This document shows, one piece after another, positions 43,933 through 55,800 of a stretch of 64,000 bases of DNA. A program made the translations under genes and the position numbers. The DNA comes from Schlesneria sp. (GTDB taxonomy: Bacteria > Planctomycetota > Planctomycetia > Planctomycetales > Planctomycetaceae). Where the stretch lies: contig JAQGHU010000114.1 in the NCBI GenBank assembly GCA_028291515.1, positions 124,001 through 188,000 of the forward strand. The letters are read 5' to 3'. The notes beneath the pieces were generated by a model, which saw only the letters and a list, made by a program, of their open reading frames with translations, was not told the DNA's origin and made no database searches. The first letter of the stretch is position 1. Every line of letters begins with the position of its first letter.

Positions 43933-44385
43933 TTGATAGCGGGCCCAAAAGATCTTGTGATCAACGCGGTGATCAACGGCACCATCGCCTGGTGGGTCTT
44001 CGGAGGCGACGAATTCGTGACAACTTCGGGACAAGCCTCGATCTTCAAAATGTTGCTGCCAATGATGACAATCGAAGCAAGCGTGACATCCTATTTTGGA
44101 CTCGCTAGCGGGCGCGCAGAACTTCGCCGAAGAGGAGTCAGCATCCGGAAGGCAACAGACTCAAATTGGACTCGCCTTGCTTTGAGATATAGTTTCACTC
44201 AGGGGGCCATCGGAATTTTGATTTGCCTGTTCGCCATGTTGAGTGCAAGTGTGTTGATTCCGACGATCGTTCTGAAGCCTCAGTTGGTGTCGATGATCGT
44301 TGGACTAATCTCAGGAGTCCTCGGCTTTATTTTTCATTCGAAGGCCGTGATCCAAGCTGAACATTTTTTCAGTCATCCGAAATGA
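43933..44385 (+). CDS. Four-span membrane protein
   Basis: A 150-residue hydrophobic protein from TTG, with spans around A-V-I-N-G-T-I-A-W-W-V-F, M-L-L-P-M-M-T-I, G-A-I-G-I-L-I-C-L-F-A-M-L and L-V-S-M-I-V-G-L-I-S-G-V-L-G-F. The frame is open upstream to the GGGAG near the Rieske stop, so an earlier non-standard start (I-D-T-K-K-P-D-R-H-L-R-R) is possible. Family not recognised. Its end overlaps the convergent 67-codon gene by 17 nt. It probably shares a transcript with the Rieske gene. Confidence 0.65.
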   Translation: MIAGPKDLVINAVINGTIAWWVFGGDEFVTTSGQASIFKMLLPMMTIEASVTSYFGLASGRAELRRRGVSIRKATDSNWTRLALRYSFTQGAIGILICLFAMLSASVLIPTIVLKPQLVSMIVGLISGVLGFIFHSKAVIQAEHFFSHPK

Positions 44386-44572
44386 GTTCGTCATTGACGA
44401 TCGCATCAAGAAGCTCGGAAAGATGTTCGACGCAACCTTCAGACCACTGCTTCCCAGCCGCGAAATCATTCAGCTGCTGTTTTCCATAGTGCCCGACGCT
44501 GCGAATCAGCGTGTCGACGACGACGCTTTTTGTAGGATAGGCATTGTGAGCGAAAGCAGTGAATTCGATCAT
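44369..44572 (-). CDS. Small hypothetical protein at operon end
   Basis: A 67-residue acidic helical protein (M-I-E-F-T-A-F-A-H-N-A-Y...). The start is fixed by ATGA overlap with the upstream gene's stop (44569-44572), showing translational coupling as the last gene of the lipid operon. Size and acidity would suit a carrier or adaptor, but no D-S-L/D-S-I phosphopantetheine motif is present. Confidence 0.6.
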   Translation of the reverse strand: MIEFTAFAHNAYPTKSVVVDTLIRSVGHYGKQQLNDFAAGKQWSEGCVEHLSELLDAIVNDELISDD

Positions 44573-44970
44573 GGCCCCGAATCCGCATTCCCGCGTTCTC
44601 TCAACAGTTCGCACGCGCTAGCGGCCGCTTGTTTCCATGCCGTTTCGATCTCGACTTCAGTCAGCGGTAGTTTGCGTATAATCATTGGTCGTGTCATCAC
44701 GTCCTTCGACATCTGAACGGACAATGATGGTACGGCAGTTGACCCGAATTCTGAATTGGTAACATTCAAGGCATCGGCTGGATTCGCGCAATCGGTTTGT
44801 GCGGCAATCATGAGCTGCGGTGATGCATTATTCCGACCTGCTGTCCGTCCCTGAACGCGAGTTGAATCGGAAGGCGGTCGCCGCAAAATGAGCAGCAGCG
44901 AGGCGACCATCAACAGCCCAGCTGCGACCGTCGTCACGACTTTTTCGAAACGGCGATTTGAAAACCACAT
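44569..44970 (-). CDS. Single-span membrane protein
   Basis: A 133-residue protein; GGGAGG 5 nt before this ATG makes it the start (a longer frame reaches 45057). One span (V-V-T-T-V-A-A-G-L-L-M-V-A-S-L-L-L-I-L) follows a basic cytoplasmic N-terminus, then an extracytoplasmic domain with one Cys and no recognised fold. It is coupled to the downstream 67-codon gene and follows the acyltransferase by about 60 nt. Confidence 0.65.
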   Translation of the reverse strand: MWFSNRRFEKVVTTVAAGLLMVASLLLILRRPPSDSTRVQGRTAGRNNASPQLMIAAQTDCANPADALNVTNSEFGSTAVPSLSVQMSKDVMTRPMIIRKLPLTEVEIETAWKQAAASACELLRERGNADSGP

Positions 44971-45029
44971 GTTGTCCTCCCGAGAATAGAACGCATTGCA
45001 CGCTCGGCGATCCATTCCGTGCTTTAGTT

Positions 45030-46376
45030 CTATACGGTCATACGGTCGTCGACCCATTGCCGCCAGATGGACACAAACACCTGCAATAGCTCACCTGCCG
45101 ATTTATTATCGAATAATGCAGGATCGCATTGCACCGTCAACACCAAACGCCCGCTGGTCAGACACATGCCAAATCCAACTCGGCAGGCACGGGAGATGGG
45201 TGGGGTTGCGACGATGTGGTGAAGACGCATGTTGCCGAAAAGCATGGACCGATCGGCGACGGGAAAGAATTGTTCGTAACGACGCGTTTGTCCGAAGTTC
45301 GTCAGCAACGTGGTGGCCATGCAGCCGGGTGAACGGAGCAACATGGGCAACAATCCAGGAATAGTATCGGTAACTTTTAGTCCGTTGATAAAATCCATCC
45401 CCAAACGAGTTCGTCGTATGAAGCGAATCTCTTCTCTCAGGCTATTTAGCAACTGATGCCAATTGTCGCATTCCTTAATCGATCGAGATGGAAACGAGAA
45501 GCCGACTCGATTGGTGGCCGGCCCGAAACGATCGCCCGCTTCTCTCAAATCGATTGGCATCAGAATTCTCAGCCTTTGGGAAGGCGATTCGCGACCCCGG
45601 CTTTTCTGCCACAATGAAACGGCGCGAAACAGCAGGGCGAGGCCCACGTCATTGATCGAGCAGCCTCCTAGCGTCGCGGTCTTAGAAACAAAACAATCTG
45701 TTTCATCGCGGTCGAAAACGTGAGTCGCGATGACCGGGGCCGTGGAGCCGGACGGAACGGGCAGATGATTAGGAGCGGCCAAGGGCGTCGGCGTCAATAC
45801 ATGGAAACGATATGCGTTCAGGGTCTTTTGCCATCGGCTTGTTTGTCCGAAACGGCGAAAGCGGTCGCGATTTTTGAGTGCCAGCAAGTCGGCAGACGAC
45901 GTGACCAGATCAGGTTGACGACATACAAGTCGCGAATATTCGGACATAAGATCGATAATGAAGCGACCAGCGCCCAATCCATCCGTACATGAATGGTGAA
46001 ATTGAAGATAAAGGACGTCGCCCAATTGGGGCTGCTCTCGAACCCAAATCCGCAAGCCGCACTCTCGTCTTAAATCGATCCATCGACCGAGAGGTGGCCC
46101 AGGCGCGTCGGTGGTGGATTGCCAGAGGGCATGCGGCGGTTCGCTCGCCGGCTGCCAGCTTTCACGCCAACCGGTTTGAACGACCGTAGCACACAGGAGA
46201 GGGTGGCGCAACACCGCAACACGTAAAGCCTCTTGGAGTGCTGTTCGGTCAAACTGACCTTCCAGGTGCAATTCCACATAGAAAGTCGCAGGGTAATTCA
46301 AATCCTCACCGTGAAGCAGAAATCGCTCAAAAGATGTCAGCGCCAACGGCCACAATGCCCGATCCGTGTCCCGCAC
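45030..46376 (-). CDS. Condensation-superfamily acyltransferase (HHxxxDG)
   Basis: A 448-residue enzyme from GTG with AGGGAG 6 nt upstream (a longer frame starts at 46466). The active-site motif H-H-S-C-T-D-G lies about 125 residues in, within L-Y-L-Q-F-H-H-S-C-T-D-G-L-G-A. It matches the H-H-x-x-x-D-G of wax-ester synthases, PapA-type acyltransferases and NRPS condensation domains. A second family-like region is F-G-P-A-T-N-R-V-G-F. It would esterify the cluster's lipid product with an acyl or alcohol partner. Position inside the operon supports a tailoring role. Confidence 0.8.
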   Translation of the reverse strand: MRDTDRALWPLALTSFERFLLHGEDLNYPATFYVELHLEGQFDRTALQEALRVAVLRHPLLCATVVQTGWRESWQPASEPPHALWQSTTDAPGPPLGRWIDLRRECGLRIWVREQPQLGDVLYLQFHHSCTDGLGAGRFIIDLMSEYSRLVCRQPDLVTSSADLLALKNRDRFRRFGQTSRWQKTLNAYRFHVLTPTPLAAPNHLPVPSGSTAPVIATHVFDRDETDCFVSKTATLGGCSINDVGLALLFRAVSLWQKSRGRESPSQRLRILMPIDLREAGDRFGPATNRVGFSFPSRSIKECDNWHQLLNSLREEIRFIRRTRLGMDFINGLKVTDTIPGLLPMLLRSPGCMATTLLTNFGQTRRYEQFFPVADRSMLFGNMRLHHIVATPPISRACRVGFGMCLTSGRLVLTVQCDPALFDNKSAGELLQVFVSIWRQWVDDRMTV

Positions 46377-46458
46377 ACTATTCTCCCTAAAACATGGCTC
46401 TCGATCAGGCGCATGACTCGGAATCAAGCTTGAAAACAAGCGTACTCGCGCGGACTTC

Positions 46459-47884
46459 TTATGCACGCGATGTCTCGCCGTCGCGGACGGTGAAAATGCG
46501 GGACGATTGACCCCGTGACAGCCCCGCGTTCAAGCCGGATGACGCTCCGGCAATCCGAATGTACCAGAATCCAAAATCGCGCGACATCCAGACGGTCAGC
46601 AGTGTGGCTAGCATGGTCATCGAGACACCCGCCATTGCCGCCGAGAACGCTTTCAATCCTGGTGTCGTTGAGCTCGATGCGCTGATGCGTATCCAAATGG
46701 TAACCACCCCGGCACACCACACGAAGAAACACGAGAGTCCCAGATAGCCGAAGCGCAGCCCCATTACTAGGAAGGCGTTGTCAACGGTGCCAATACGCTT
46801 TATGGAGTAAAGATCCTGTTGACCCACCGGAACATTAACGGGGAATCCAGTATTGGCTTCCGTTCCAAATCTGAACAGAGCAGCCTTTCGCATGGCAAAC
46901 CCATATAAGTCGACGATATGGAGATGCAAGGAGGTTGACGACGCACTGTATTCCTCTTCGTCAATCTTGATCGTCGGCCGCTTTGATCGAGGCGTGCCCG
47001 ACCAGGCGATTAAATCTCCAGTCCATGCGTCAAGCAGTTTGATGGTCGAGTCGAACTGCCAGGTGACGCAGGCGACAATTGTTGCGCCCGCCAATGGAAT
47101 TGCCATGCAAAATCGCCGTAGCGTCAACAACCATGCGATCAGTCTTCTGAGCACGATCCCCCCTGGAATGCTCGCGACTTCGGAAAAAACACACCCACAG
47201 TGGACCGCGCGGGTCGACTTGCCGACTTGCCCACCACCACGGGCCCGTGTGACGTAACGCCCGGGTAGCGGCATAAACAGCCGAGGGAAACAACAAGAGT
47301 TGCAAGACGCCGAAATAGTTCGGATTCTTCAAAGGTCCAAAAGCGCGGTGAAATCCCCATCGCGACATGTTGGGAACATTTTTATCGACCTGTCCATGCC
47401 CGAACACCGTCTCGGCGAGATTGAGGCCCGTCAATCCTTGAACAGTTGAAATCACCGCGAAAACGATCACCATGACGACCATAAGCGGCAAAAGCGCTCG
47501 CAAGTCTTCCGCTTTTTGGATTGCGAGACGACCGGCCACATACGGGACGAACCATTCTCCATACGCCCGCAGGGGAATCGCACACGAAAAACCCTGATAT
47601 CCCCAATCAACGCTGATATGAAGCAGGATCAGGTATATCATCGCCCGGTCGACAAGCCCAAGTCGGCTGCGGAAGATCGCCAGTGGGTGCAAGCAATAGG
47701 CACCCAGCGCAGCAATTGCCACAGCGATCTGAACACTGATCGGAAATCCAAATAATTCCCAAGTCACCCACGATGGCACGAGCATGGAAAGCAGTACCAT
47801 TACTCCGACGGCAAAGTGAGAGCCGGCTTGCCAGGAGATGGTTGACAGTATCAAAAGCAGAATGAAGAGACGTGTCAACCACAT
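46459..47884 (-). pseudogene. O-antigen ligase/Wzy-like membrane protein, frameshifted
   Basis: Two overlapping leftward frames together encode one polytopic protein. The first (47884 to ~47200) has spans L-F-I-L-L-L-I-L-S-T-I, V-A-I-A-A-L-G-A-Y, M-V-V-M-V-I-V-F-A-V-I-S, and N-P-N-Y-F-G-V-L-Q. The second (~47190 to 46459) has Wzy-like V-D-N-A-F-L-V-M-G-L-R-F-G-Y-L-G-L. The phase changes between ~47160 and 47270, where T6 and G6 runs occur, perhaps twice. Either the gene is broken or these runs hide sequencing errors or slippage. Family members polymerise or ligate lipid-linked glycans. Confidence 0.65.
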
Positions 47885-47896
47885 GTGTGGAAGCTT

Positions 47897-48661
47897 TTAT
47901 GATTGGATCCCGAGCCCACCGTCGACCACCAGGGTGGCACCCTGAATCAAGTCGCTAAGCGGGCTAGAAAGAAAGACGACTGCGTCGGCAATGTTCTCAA
48001 CCTTCAGGGTCAAAGCGGACGCCAGAGTGCGCCGACGGGCGTAGTTGAACAGGTCTTGCGACCCTGGCATATTCCTCGTGGCATCGGTTTCTATCAAGCC
48101 GGCCAGAACTAAATTAAAATTGACGCCCGAATTACCCAGCTCCAATGCGAGATGTCGGACCAGACTTTCCAAGGCCGCTTTGGAGGGTCCGATCACACCA
48201 TAGTTCGGAAATGCGACATGCGAACCGTGACTGGATAAAGCAATGACTCGCGCTCGACCTTCGGTCCGCTCCAGCAACATTCTTGCCGCTTGCACCAGAT
48301 TTAGAGTGCCAAGAACATTGGTGGAAATCGCCGCATCGAAATGAATTCGCTTTGCCTCCATCAAAGGGCGAAACCCCCCGCTGGCGGCGTTGCTAACGAC
48401 AATATCCAAGCGGCCGAATTTCTCGCGGATGAATTGGATCATTTCAGCCACATCCTCGGATTCGCTGACATCGGCTTTGACAATGGCGCATCGCCGTCCG
48501 TAATGCGCAATTTGACCGGCAACTGCAGTAGCTGCTGAATGGGAGCTGAGGTAATTGACGATCACATCGGCACCGGCCTCCGCCAACTTCAGCGCACAGG
48601 CTCGGCCTATCCCTCGTGATGCGCCTGTGACCAGCGCAACCTGACCTTCTAAATTGATCAT
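47897..48661 (-). CDS. FabL-type enoyl-[acyl-carrier-protein] reductase (SDR)
   Basis: A 254-residue SDR. The start overlaps the upstream Rieske stop (ATGA, 48658-48661). N-terminal G-A-S-R-G-I-G binds NAD(P)H; N-A-A-S-G-G is the SDR N-A-A-G region. The active site is Y-G-V-I-G-P-S-K-A-A-L-E, i.e. Y-x6-K rather than the Y-x3-K of ketoreductases, which with E-T-D-A-T-R-N-M-P points to FabL/FabI-like enoyl reductases. The big synthase has no enoyl reductase domain, so this protein probably supplies that step in trans. Confidence 0.8.
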   Translation of the reverse strand: MINLEGQVALVTGASRGIGRACALKLAEAGADVIVNYLSSHSAATAVAGQIAHYGRRCAIVKADVSESEDVAEMIQFIREKFGRLDIVVSNAASGGFRPLMEAKRIHFDAAISTNVLGTLNLVQAARMLLERTEGRARVIALSSHGSHVAFPNYGVIGPSKAALESLVRHLALELGNSGVNFNLVLAGLIETDATRNMPGSQDLFNYARRRTLASALTLKVENIADAVVFLSSPLSDLIQGATLVVDGGLGIQS

Positions 48662-49842
48662 GACTCGAGCCCTTGGTCGTCGCAAAAGGGTCGACATAAG
48701 AACACTTCTTGCGTCTTCACTTCCGGAACAAATACCTTCACTTCGCGATCAACATAAACCTGGAATGCATGAATGCGTTCTTCGCAGCGACCCAGCATTC
48801 CCTCGTGCGTGCTGTTTCGCAGCCCCTGTTGAACACTCTTGAACAAGGCGCGATCCTCGGCAAGAATTCGTTTTGTGATTCTCGCGGCCAATCGTCCCCA
48901 AATTCGTGCGATCCAGCGCCGTGGGCCGCGCGATTTGCCGACGTATCCGAACTGACGAACTATCGAGCGGCAACTCTCGGGACCCGTTGGGACGAGGCAT
49001 TGGCACAGGCTGACGGCATCGGTAAAGGAGAACAACACGTTTGGAAAACAGTGGTGATGGCGGTAATCGGCGGTCGGAATTCGCCCCATCAATCGTAGGA
49101 AGCGGGCCTCCAGCCATTGAAAGATGCCATCGAGTTTCGAAGAAGCGCCGAACGGCAAACGCGTGCTAAGCGTCGTATGGTTACTGCCTAATACATGCGA
49201 CGTTTTAGCTTCTTGCGGAAAGGTACCGAAAGTCGAAGGATGGACTTGCGGTACGTGATACGCTTCCAAGGTTCCTTCAACTGGCACTTTCCAATTGCAC
49301 TCATGCTCCGCGTCCTCGTTCAAGAATGGTTCCCATCCTTGTCCGAACCGCTCGGAACAAACGGCGAAGAAATCGCCAAGGAAGTCCACGAGTAGCGGGC
49401 CATCGCCGGCCAGCGATACGAACACAAGTTTGCCGCAGGTAGAGACCCGATATTCCGCAAGCTGAGTTCGCTCGCGATCAAGAGGGGCAAAGTCCTTGGC
49501 GACCGGGATTTGTTGGGTTCGCCCCGTTTTATCATATTCCCATCCGTGGTACTGACATTTCATCTTACTAGAACGACCCGATGTCAGTCTTGTGATCAAA
49601 CAATGACGGTGCGCGCATACGTTCGACAACGCCGACAACTGCCCGTCGAAATTTCGGACCTGAATCGGAATCCCCAGGAGTTGGCACGTTAGAAAATCCC
49701 CAGATTGCGACAACTCAACAGTGGTGCCGACAAGATGCCAGCCCTTCGTCAGCAAGACTTTGTTTTCTGACTGGCTAGATTCCAGGGACCAGTAGGCCGA
49801 GGGAGGAAGGACATGTGGCAGTCGTGAATTGCTAACATACAT
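48658..49842 (-). CDS. Rieske non-haem iron oxygenase (paralogue 2)
   Basis: A 394-residue oxygenase paralogous to 42728-43891. Cluster ligands: C-A-H-R-H-C and C-Q-Y-H-G-W-E-Y. Catalytic region: N-W-K-V-P-V-E-G-T-L-E-A-Y-H-V-P-Q-V-H-P. It starts 9 nt after the synthase stop and its own stop overlaps the FabL start, so it is firmly inside the operon. It likely hydroxylates or desaturates the lipid made by the synthase. The redox partner is not encoded in the window. Confidence 0.9.
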   Translation of the reverse strand: MYVSNSRLPHVLPPSAYWSLESSQSENKVLLTKGWHLVGTTVELSQSGDFLTCQLLGIPIQVRNFDGQLSALSNVCAHRHCLITRLTSGRSSKMKCQYHGWEYDKTGRTQQIPVAKDFAPLDRERTQLAEYRVSTCGKLVFVSLAGDGPLLVDFLGDFFAVCSERFGQGWEPFLNEDAEHECNWKVPVEGTLEAYHVPQVHPSTFGTFPQEAKTSHVLGSNHTTLSTRLPFGASSKLDGIFQWLEARFLRLMGRIPTADYRHHHCFPNVLFSFTDAVSLCQCLVPTGPESCRSIVRQFGYVGKSRGPRRWIARIWGRLAARITKRILAEDRALFKSVQQGLRNSTHEGMLGRCEERIHAFQVYVDREVKVFVPEVKTQEVFLCRPFCDDQGLES

Positions 49843-49851
49843 CGGTAATGA

Positions 49852-52800
49852 TCACTCGTGAAAAATCACGCAATAATTCGTTGCGCGGACGATCAAATCA
49901 TCGTTCAGCCCGACGAGTATGAAGTCACACCAAGCGTATCGCTCTTCTTGCCGTCGGAACCGGACTTCGACAATGCAGGGTTCGCCTGGGTGCGGACGCC
50001 GTCCAAGTTCCAACATCTCAAGACTATAAGGCAGTGATGCAGCTTGCTCAATCTGCCGCCAGATCAAGACGGCCGCAGCGTACAGGCAGGCATCCAAGAC
50101 CGCGCTTGGAATCGTCCAATTTGTAACGTCGCGTTGCGATCCGGCGAGTTCAACTAGAGCCGGTGCGACGATACGACCCCAGGCGACTCGATTGCCATGT
50201 CGCACTTTTCGCAGGCATCTGAGTGATGGCCCGTGATACATCCTCGCTTCGCCCGCCGACGGATACTCCATCCGTTCCCAAGAATCTGAAGGAACCTCAA
50301 GTTTGAGCTTGCTGGGCGCGTGTGTAGATGCGAGTACTGTCGCAAGAAGACTTGTGCGATCGCGTTCCACAAGCGTTCCATTCTTGAGACGCACATCCCT
50401 TGCAAGAGAACAGCGCATGCCGCCGGACGTGGCCTCGTTAGCGAACAGGCGAATTGTTTGCGGTTCGTCAGTAAAGAATTTCAAACCGTGGACTGCTTCG
50501 ACGTTTGTTAAAGCCCCTATCGGACCCACACCTGCCACGGTTGCAATCTCGCAGATCATTTCCAGTGCGACAACCAGCGGCAACAGAGGACGGTCATCAA
50601 GACGGTGTTCAATCAGGAACGGTTCCTTCAGAGGATCGAGCGTCAGTTCCACGAAAACTCCTCTTTCGTGGGAAAAGACTTCCTTGTCATGAAGGATGGG
50701 TAGTACTGACCCCACTGCTGCAAGGCGTCCGTCGACTTCCGTCAACAATGTTTCGGCGGGGTAGAAGGATCGATAGTATCGATCATCAGTCACCAAGACT
50801 TCCGCTTCGGGGGCACCAGCTTCCAGTTCCGAGATTAAGTGGTTCAGGCCTTCCGCCGACGGCATGAACTGCATATGGACCATTTCAAGAGCTAGTCGCG
50901 TCTCTGGTTTTGTGGCCATGCCAACGTCGCCCCAGGCATGCCAGTGAAAAGCCACGGCGGCGACCTCGGGACGCTGCTTTCGAAACCAGCCGATTTGTTT
51001 GGCCAGCATTTCGTTAGCGGAAGAATAATCCGTATGACCGTTCGCCCCGAACCGACCGCTGATGGACCCGAAGCCAACGAAGTATTTTAAAGGATCGTCG
51101 CGTGTTAGCTCCATTAGTAGGAACGCGCCATCGATTTTTGCTCCCATGCATTTGTCAACATTTGTTGACTCTTTCTGTTGGAATCGAGCGTCCTTGCCGA
51201 AACCAGCACCATGCAGTACGCCCGCGATCGGGCCAGTCTGCCTGCGAATGGTGTTGAGGGACTCAGACAGCTGTTCCTGATCAGAGACATCGCACTGATA
51301 ATAATGAGCGGAAATGCCCATCAGTCGCAGTTCCTCAAGGTTGCGGTCGATCTCAAGTGCCTTCTCGAGCGCCTGCCACTCCTTAAGAGGCGATAAGCCC
51401 TTAGTTCGGGCTTTCTGCATCACGCGGTTTCGGAGCGACTTTAACTCGGCAGGCGACAGGTTACGCCACTCGTCGATAATTTGCGGAACTGGGGCCGTTC
51501 CCAACAAATTCAGCGTGAGTTTGTACCGCGCTGCTAACTGTCGCGAAACATAGGCCGAGATTCCGCGGGCTCCGCCAGTACAGACCCAATTTCCACGCTC
51601 GGGGATCGGCTTGCGGGGCGACAAAGGAATCGGCTTGCGGACGGCGCGCACTACACTGCGTTTCCCGTCCTTCCATGCGACCTCGACATCATAACTGGGT
51701 ACGGTTAGTTCGCGCCAGATGGAATCGACAATCGCGATTGGCGTTGCAGTCAATGCCGTGTCAATTACTTTTATGGGCAGGGTACGAACTCCATTGACCC
51801 AATTCTCAATTAAGATCGCTTTCAACAAACCCGCTAGGGCACCACTTTCAGCAGCGACAACTTCACTATCGAATCCGAAAGCGCCGCCCAGCGAGGTCGT
51901 GGCGACGATAGATGCTTCATCGGTCAATCGGTCGCGTTGAACGAGGCGCAACCAGTGCTGGCAGAGCCAGAAGGGCGTCATGACCCCGCGAGTCCGGCGG
52001 CGCTGCCAATGGAGTGGATCAAAGTTGCTGGCTGCATCATGATCGCGTGGCGTGACCAGAAACAGATGCGGCACCGGTTCTTTCAACCAGATTTGTTCAA
52101 GCGCGTCCACTGTTTTGGTTGGATCATCCGTAGGCTCAAGAATATGACAATTTATTCCGGCAACGAACAGCCGTTCTTGTAGCGCCTGGGCGACATCGTT
52201 ATTTCCAAGGATCAGTGCAGATCCGTGAAAGTGAGGACTGCCAACAGCCTCCGTCCATTGTGGCGTGGGCACCACATGAAGTGTATGTCGCCAAGTAACC
52301 GGCGAAAGGGTTAGATCTTCCTGCACCTCTTGCGTCGCCAAGAACGTGTGTGCAGACGGATCAGCTATCGGAGGTCTATCGAGAAGGTCAGCTTCGGCGA
52401 GGAGCAACTCCAAGCTATACCGACGAGCGAAGGCGGCGACGTTTGCGGGATCAACTTCTACTTCGTTAGCAATGGTATGTATGCGTTCGCGTTCTTCTTT
52501 TGTGAAGTAGTCCCCGAGTTCCCACATTGCAGCAAGATTTGTAGAGCCGTCCCGATCGCATGGTTGGTCCGCAAGGCGACGTAATCGGTCAATGATAATC
52601 TGAATTTTTCTTTGATCGAGGCTCAACGACGCTGGTTCATCGGCTGAATCGTGGAATGACGAACGACCGCATAGATTTTTTTCAGCGAGTCTGGCGATCT
52701 GACCTTCTGTGTCAATCCGCATGTTAGCATCACGATCGCATGACCTGTCGAGCCAATGAACAAATTCGTCATTGGCGATCAACTCCGAATGGGCCGGGGT

Positions 52801-55800
52801 CGATGCTGTCGAAAGACCGGGCGCGGCCAAGTCGTGAGATGATCGCACTTCTGCTGACACGCTCGTTAATTGATTGGGAATGGAGCGGGGGACGGTAGTA
52901 GTAACCGACATGGAGTTGAAAGTGGAACCTGCCACGTTTTCGACGATTTGACGCAATGTGCGAAGTTGAGAAATCGAAGAGAGACCAACGTCAGTACCCA
53001 CATTTGCGATACGTTCGCGCAACTCACCGAGGAGTTGGGCCTTTCGAATACTGTCGATTCCTAATTCTGCTTCCAAGTCGGCATCCAGGTCCACCACCTC
53101 TTCAGGATAGCCAGTTTGATCGACCACGAACTCGACGAGAAACTTTTCGATCTCCCGCGTGTGGGAGCGGGTTTGATCGTGCTTCGTCGGCGATTCTGGC
53201 GTATTCAGTTCGCTGAAACCATTGGTAGTCGCCAGCTCTGCATTACGAATCAATTTCGAATCGAAATGCCGGTCCACCGCTTGTGATGAATTCGCGACAA
53301 AGTCGAGTCGAAGGTCGGATGCCGGCAATTTTATCACGGAGGCGTCCTGCGCGCCATGCTCCGCCACATTCACTAAATTCAAAATGTCCCGCAGGGTTCT
53401 CACGTCTCGTACGCCATGACCGGTGCCTAGATTCAACTCTCGCATTTCGCCGAAAAGTTGAGCTCGTCTGATACTGTCGATCCCCAATTCGGCTTCCAAG
53501 TCCGCATCCAAATCGACAACTTCAGGAGGATATCCGGTCTGCTCAATGATAAAGTCGATCAGAAATTGTTTTAGCGATTCTTGTGAACCCATTCGAGACT
53601 GTGGAACGCCGACGGCCTGATCGGCACTCGTAGTGAATTGTGACACTTGCGGTGGTCGCGCGTGTTCACCATTCGGAGGTTTCGCATGAGCCTGGTGCTC
53701 TTGGGAGGAATGCCCCCCAAGGGTGAACATTTTTACGGCCATCGGCGGGACTTGCGATGAACTGCTTGCTTGACGGTTGCGGTCCCGCCGTTGGGCCGTC
53801 GCATCGAATTGCTCAACCGGATCGGTGGATACCGCCCGCAAGTCAGTGGCTGCGGCCATAGCCATCGATGGCCGCGTCGTTTTCCGATCTGTTGTTACTT
53901 CGAACGCTGCGAGTGAAGGAAGTGCGATGCTGTGAAATCCGCTGTAATCTTGTCCGACGGATAAAGCTCCAGCACATTCAAGCGCTGCCTGAATACACGC
54001 GAATTGCTCAATCGGCGTGCGCCTCGGATGATCTATACAAAGGCACGTTGTAGAACTGCCTTCAAGGATCTGCCGATTAAATTGTGTCAGCACTTGACGC
54101 GGTCCCGATTCAATCAGAATCGTGTTGCCGTCATGGACTAATCGCCTGACAAGTTCCTCGTACCGAACAGGCTCGACAAGTTGTGAAACGAGGTTGTCGC
54201 GAATGTCTTGAGGATCAGCCATGTATCGGTTCGTGACGCTGCTTAGCAAAAGCTTGCGAGGAGGCAAAAGTCGCTCCGCATCAAGAGCTTCACGCAATGG
54301 ATTTTGGGCGTGTCGCATGAACGGCGTGTGAAAGGCGCCCGGCACGGGCAACAACATGGACACGATGCGTCGTGACTTCAAGCGGTCTGCGAACTTTTGC
54401 AGCGCTCGACGATCACCGCCAACGACCGTGCGTTTCGGCGCGTTGAGATGCGTCAGAAACAATTGCTCGGCGTCATCGTTCAACAAATCAAGCACTTCGC
54501 TGTGTGATGCGCTGATCGCGAGCAAAGCTGTGCACTCGGTGCTCCCCTCAAGAATTGCCCGCGTTCGCATTCGTGTCAGCTGGACGGCTTGCTCGAGGGT
54601 GCAGACCCCCGACGCAACCAGCGCAGGATATTCGCCGAAGCTATGTCCAGCAAAACAATCCGGCCGCACACCAATTTCTTGAAGAGCTGCGTATGCGACT
54701 ACGTCTGCGACCAGCATCGCGACCTGAGTTGTCCAAAGATCTGTGTCGATGCGGTCACCGGATTCCCATGCTAAATGTGAAAACGGCGACTCATTGAACG
54801 CTACGAGGCATCGATCCGCGGCTTCAAGCTGACCCTGGGCGGACTTGGACGCCGAGATCAATGAGCGGAGCATTCCGGACGACTGCGAACCTTGCCCCGG
54901 AAACAGGACCGCGATTCGGGGCGCCGACCCACGGAACCATGAAGAATAGATTCCTTTGTCTTCCAGAGCCGACTTGGACTTCGTATCGCGCCAGTGCGCT
55001 GCCGCTTGATTCAAAAGTTCGGGAAAACTACGTCGATCCGTTGTGACAATCGCCATGCGGTATTCATGGTCGTCTGAAAAGGACGACGGATTTCGAAGCC
55101 AACTGTCCGGATCTGTCCGTGCGGCTTCAATTTGTCGGGTCAGCTCGTCTGCGTGCGAAGCCCCCATTCGCAGCGTGAAAACCGCCTTTGTGGCAGTCTC
55201 CGGTGGCGACGATAACAAATTCTTGGCAACTGCCCTTTCCCCAGTTTGCGTAGCCGCGTCCACATTCTCGATAATAGTGCAGTAGGCCTGTCCGTTTTGA
55301 TCCCGCGTCACGATGCCTTGCCGTGTGTCCGTGAGCGATGTTAACTCGCTCGGTGCAGGCGGCCGACCGGATGGTTCCGCCACCGATAGTGCGATCAGAG
55401 CGACAAGTCCATGCGCGGAACGCAGATAACCCGTCTGCCCGGCTAGAGTGGGGCATCCAAAACGATCTTGTGCGAGCTGAGAGGAGTTCGCACCGTCAAG
55501 GCACCCGCCCAATGGACCGTCGAACTCCCAATGCATCGCTGTTGGCGGCGATAAAGCTGCACGACGAATCGCACTTTCTACTGCCGTGCTTAAGTTACCG
55601 GGATGCGACGCAGATCCAATCGTCCGGATGATGGCTCGAATAGTGTCGCCGTCGCGGCGTGCGTCTGACAGACGCTTTAACAGCACCACCGCGGCACCTT
55701 CCCCTGGGAAGCAGCGACCGATCATGTCGGGGGTGGCTCCAGGAAACACCGGCAATCGATCTTGAGAAGCCAGCGCCTCGAACCCCACGAGATCCAATCG

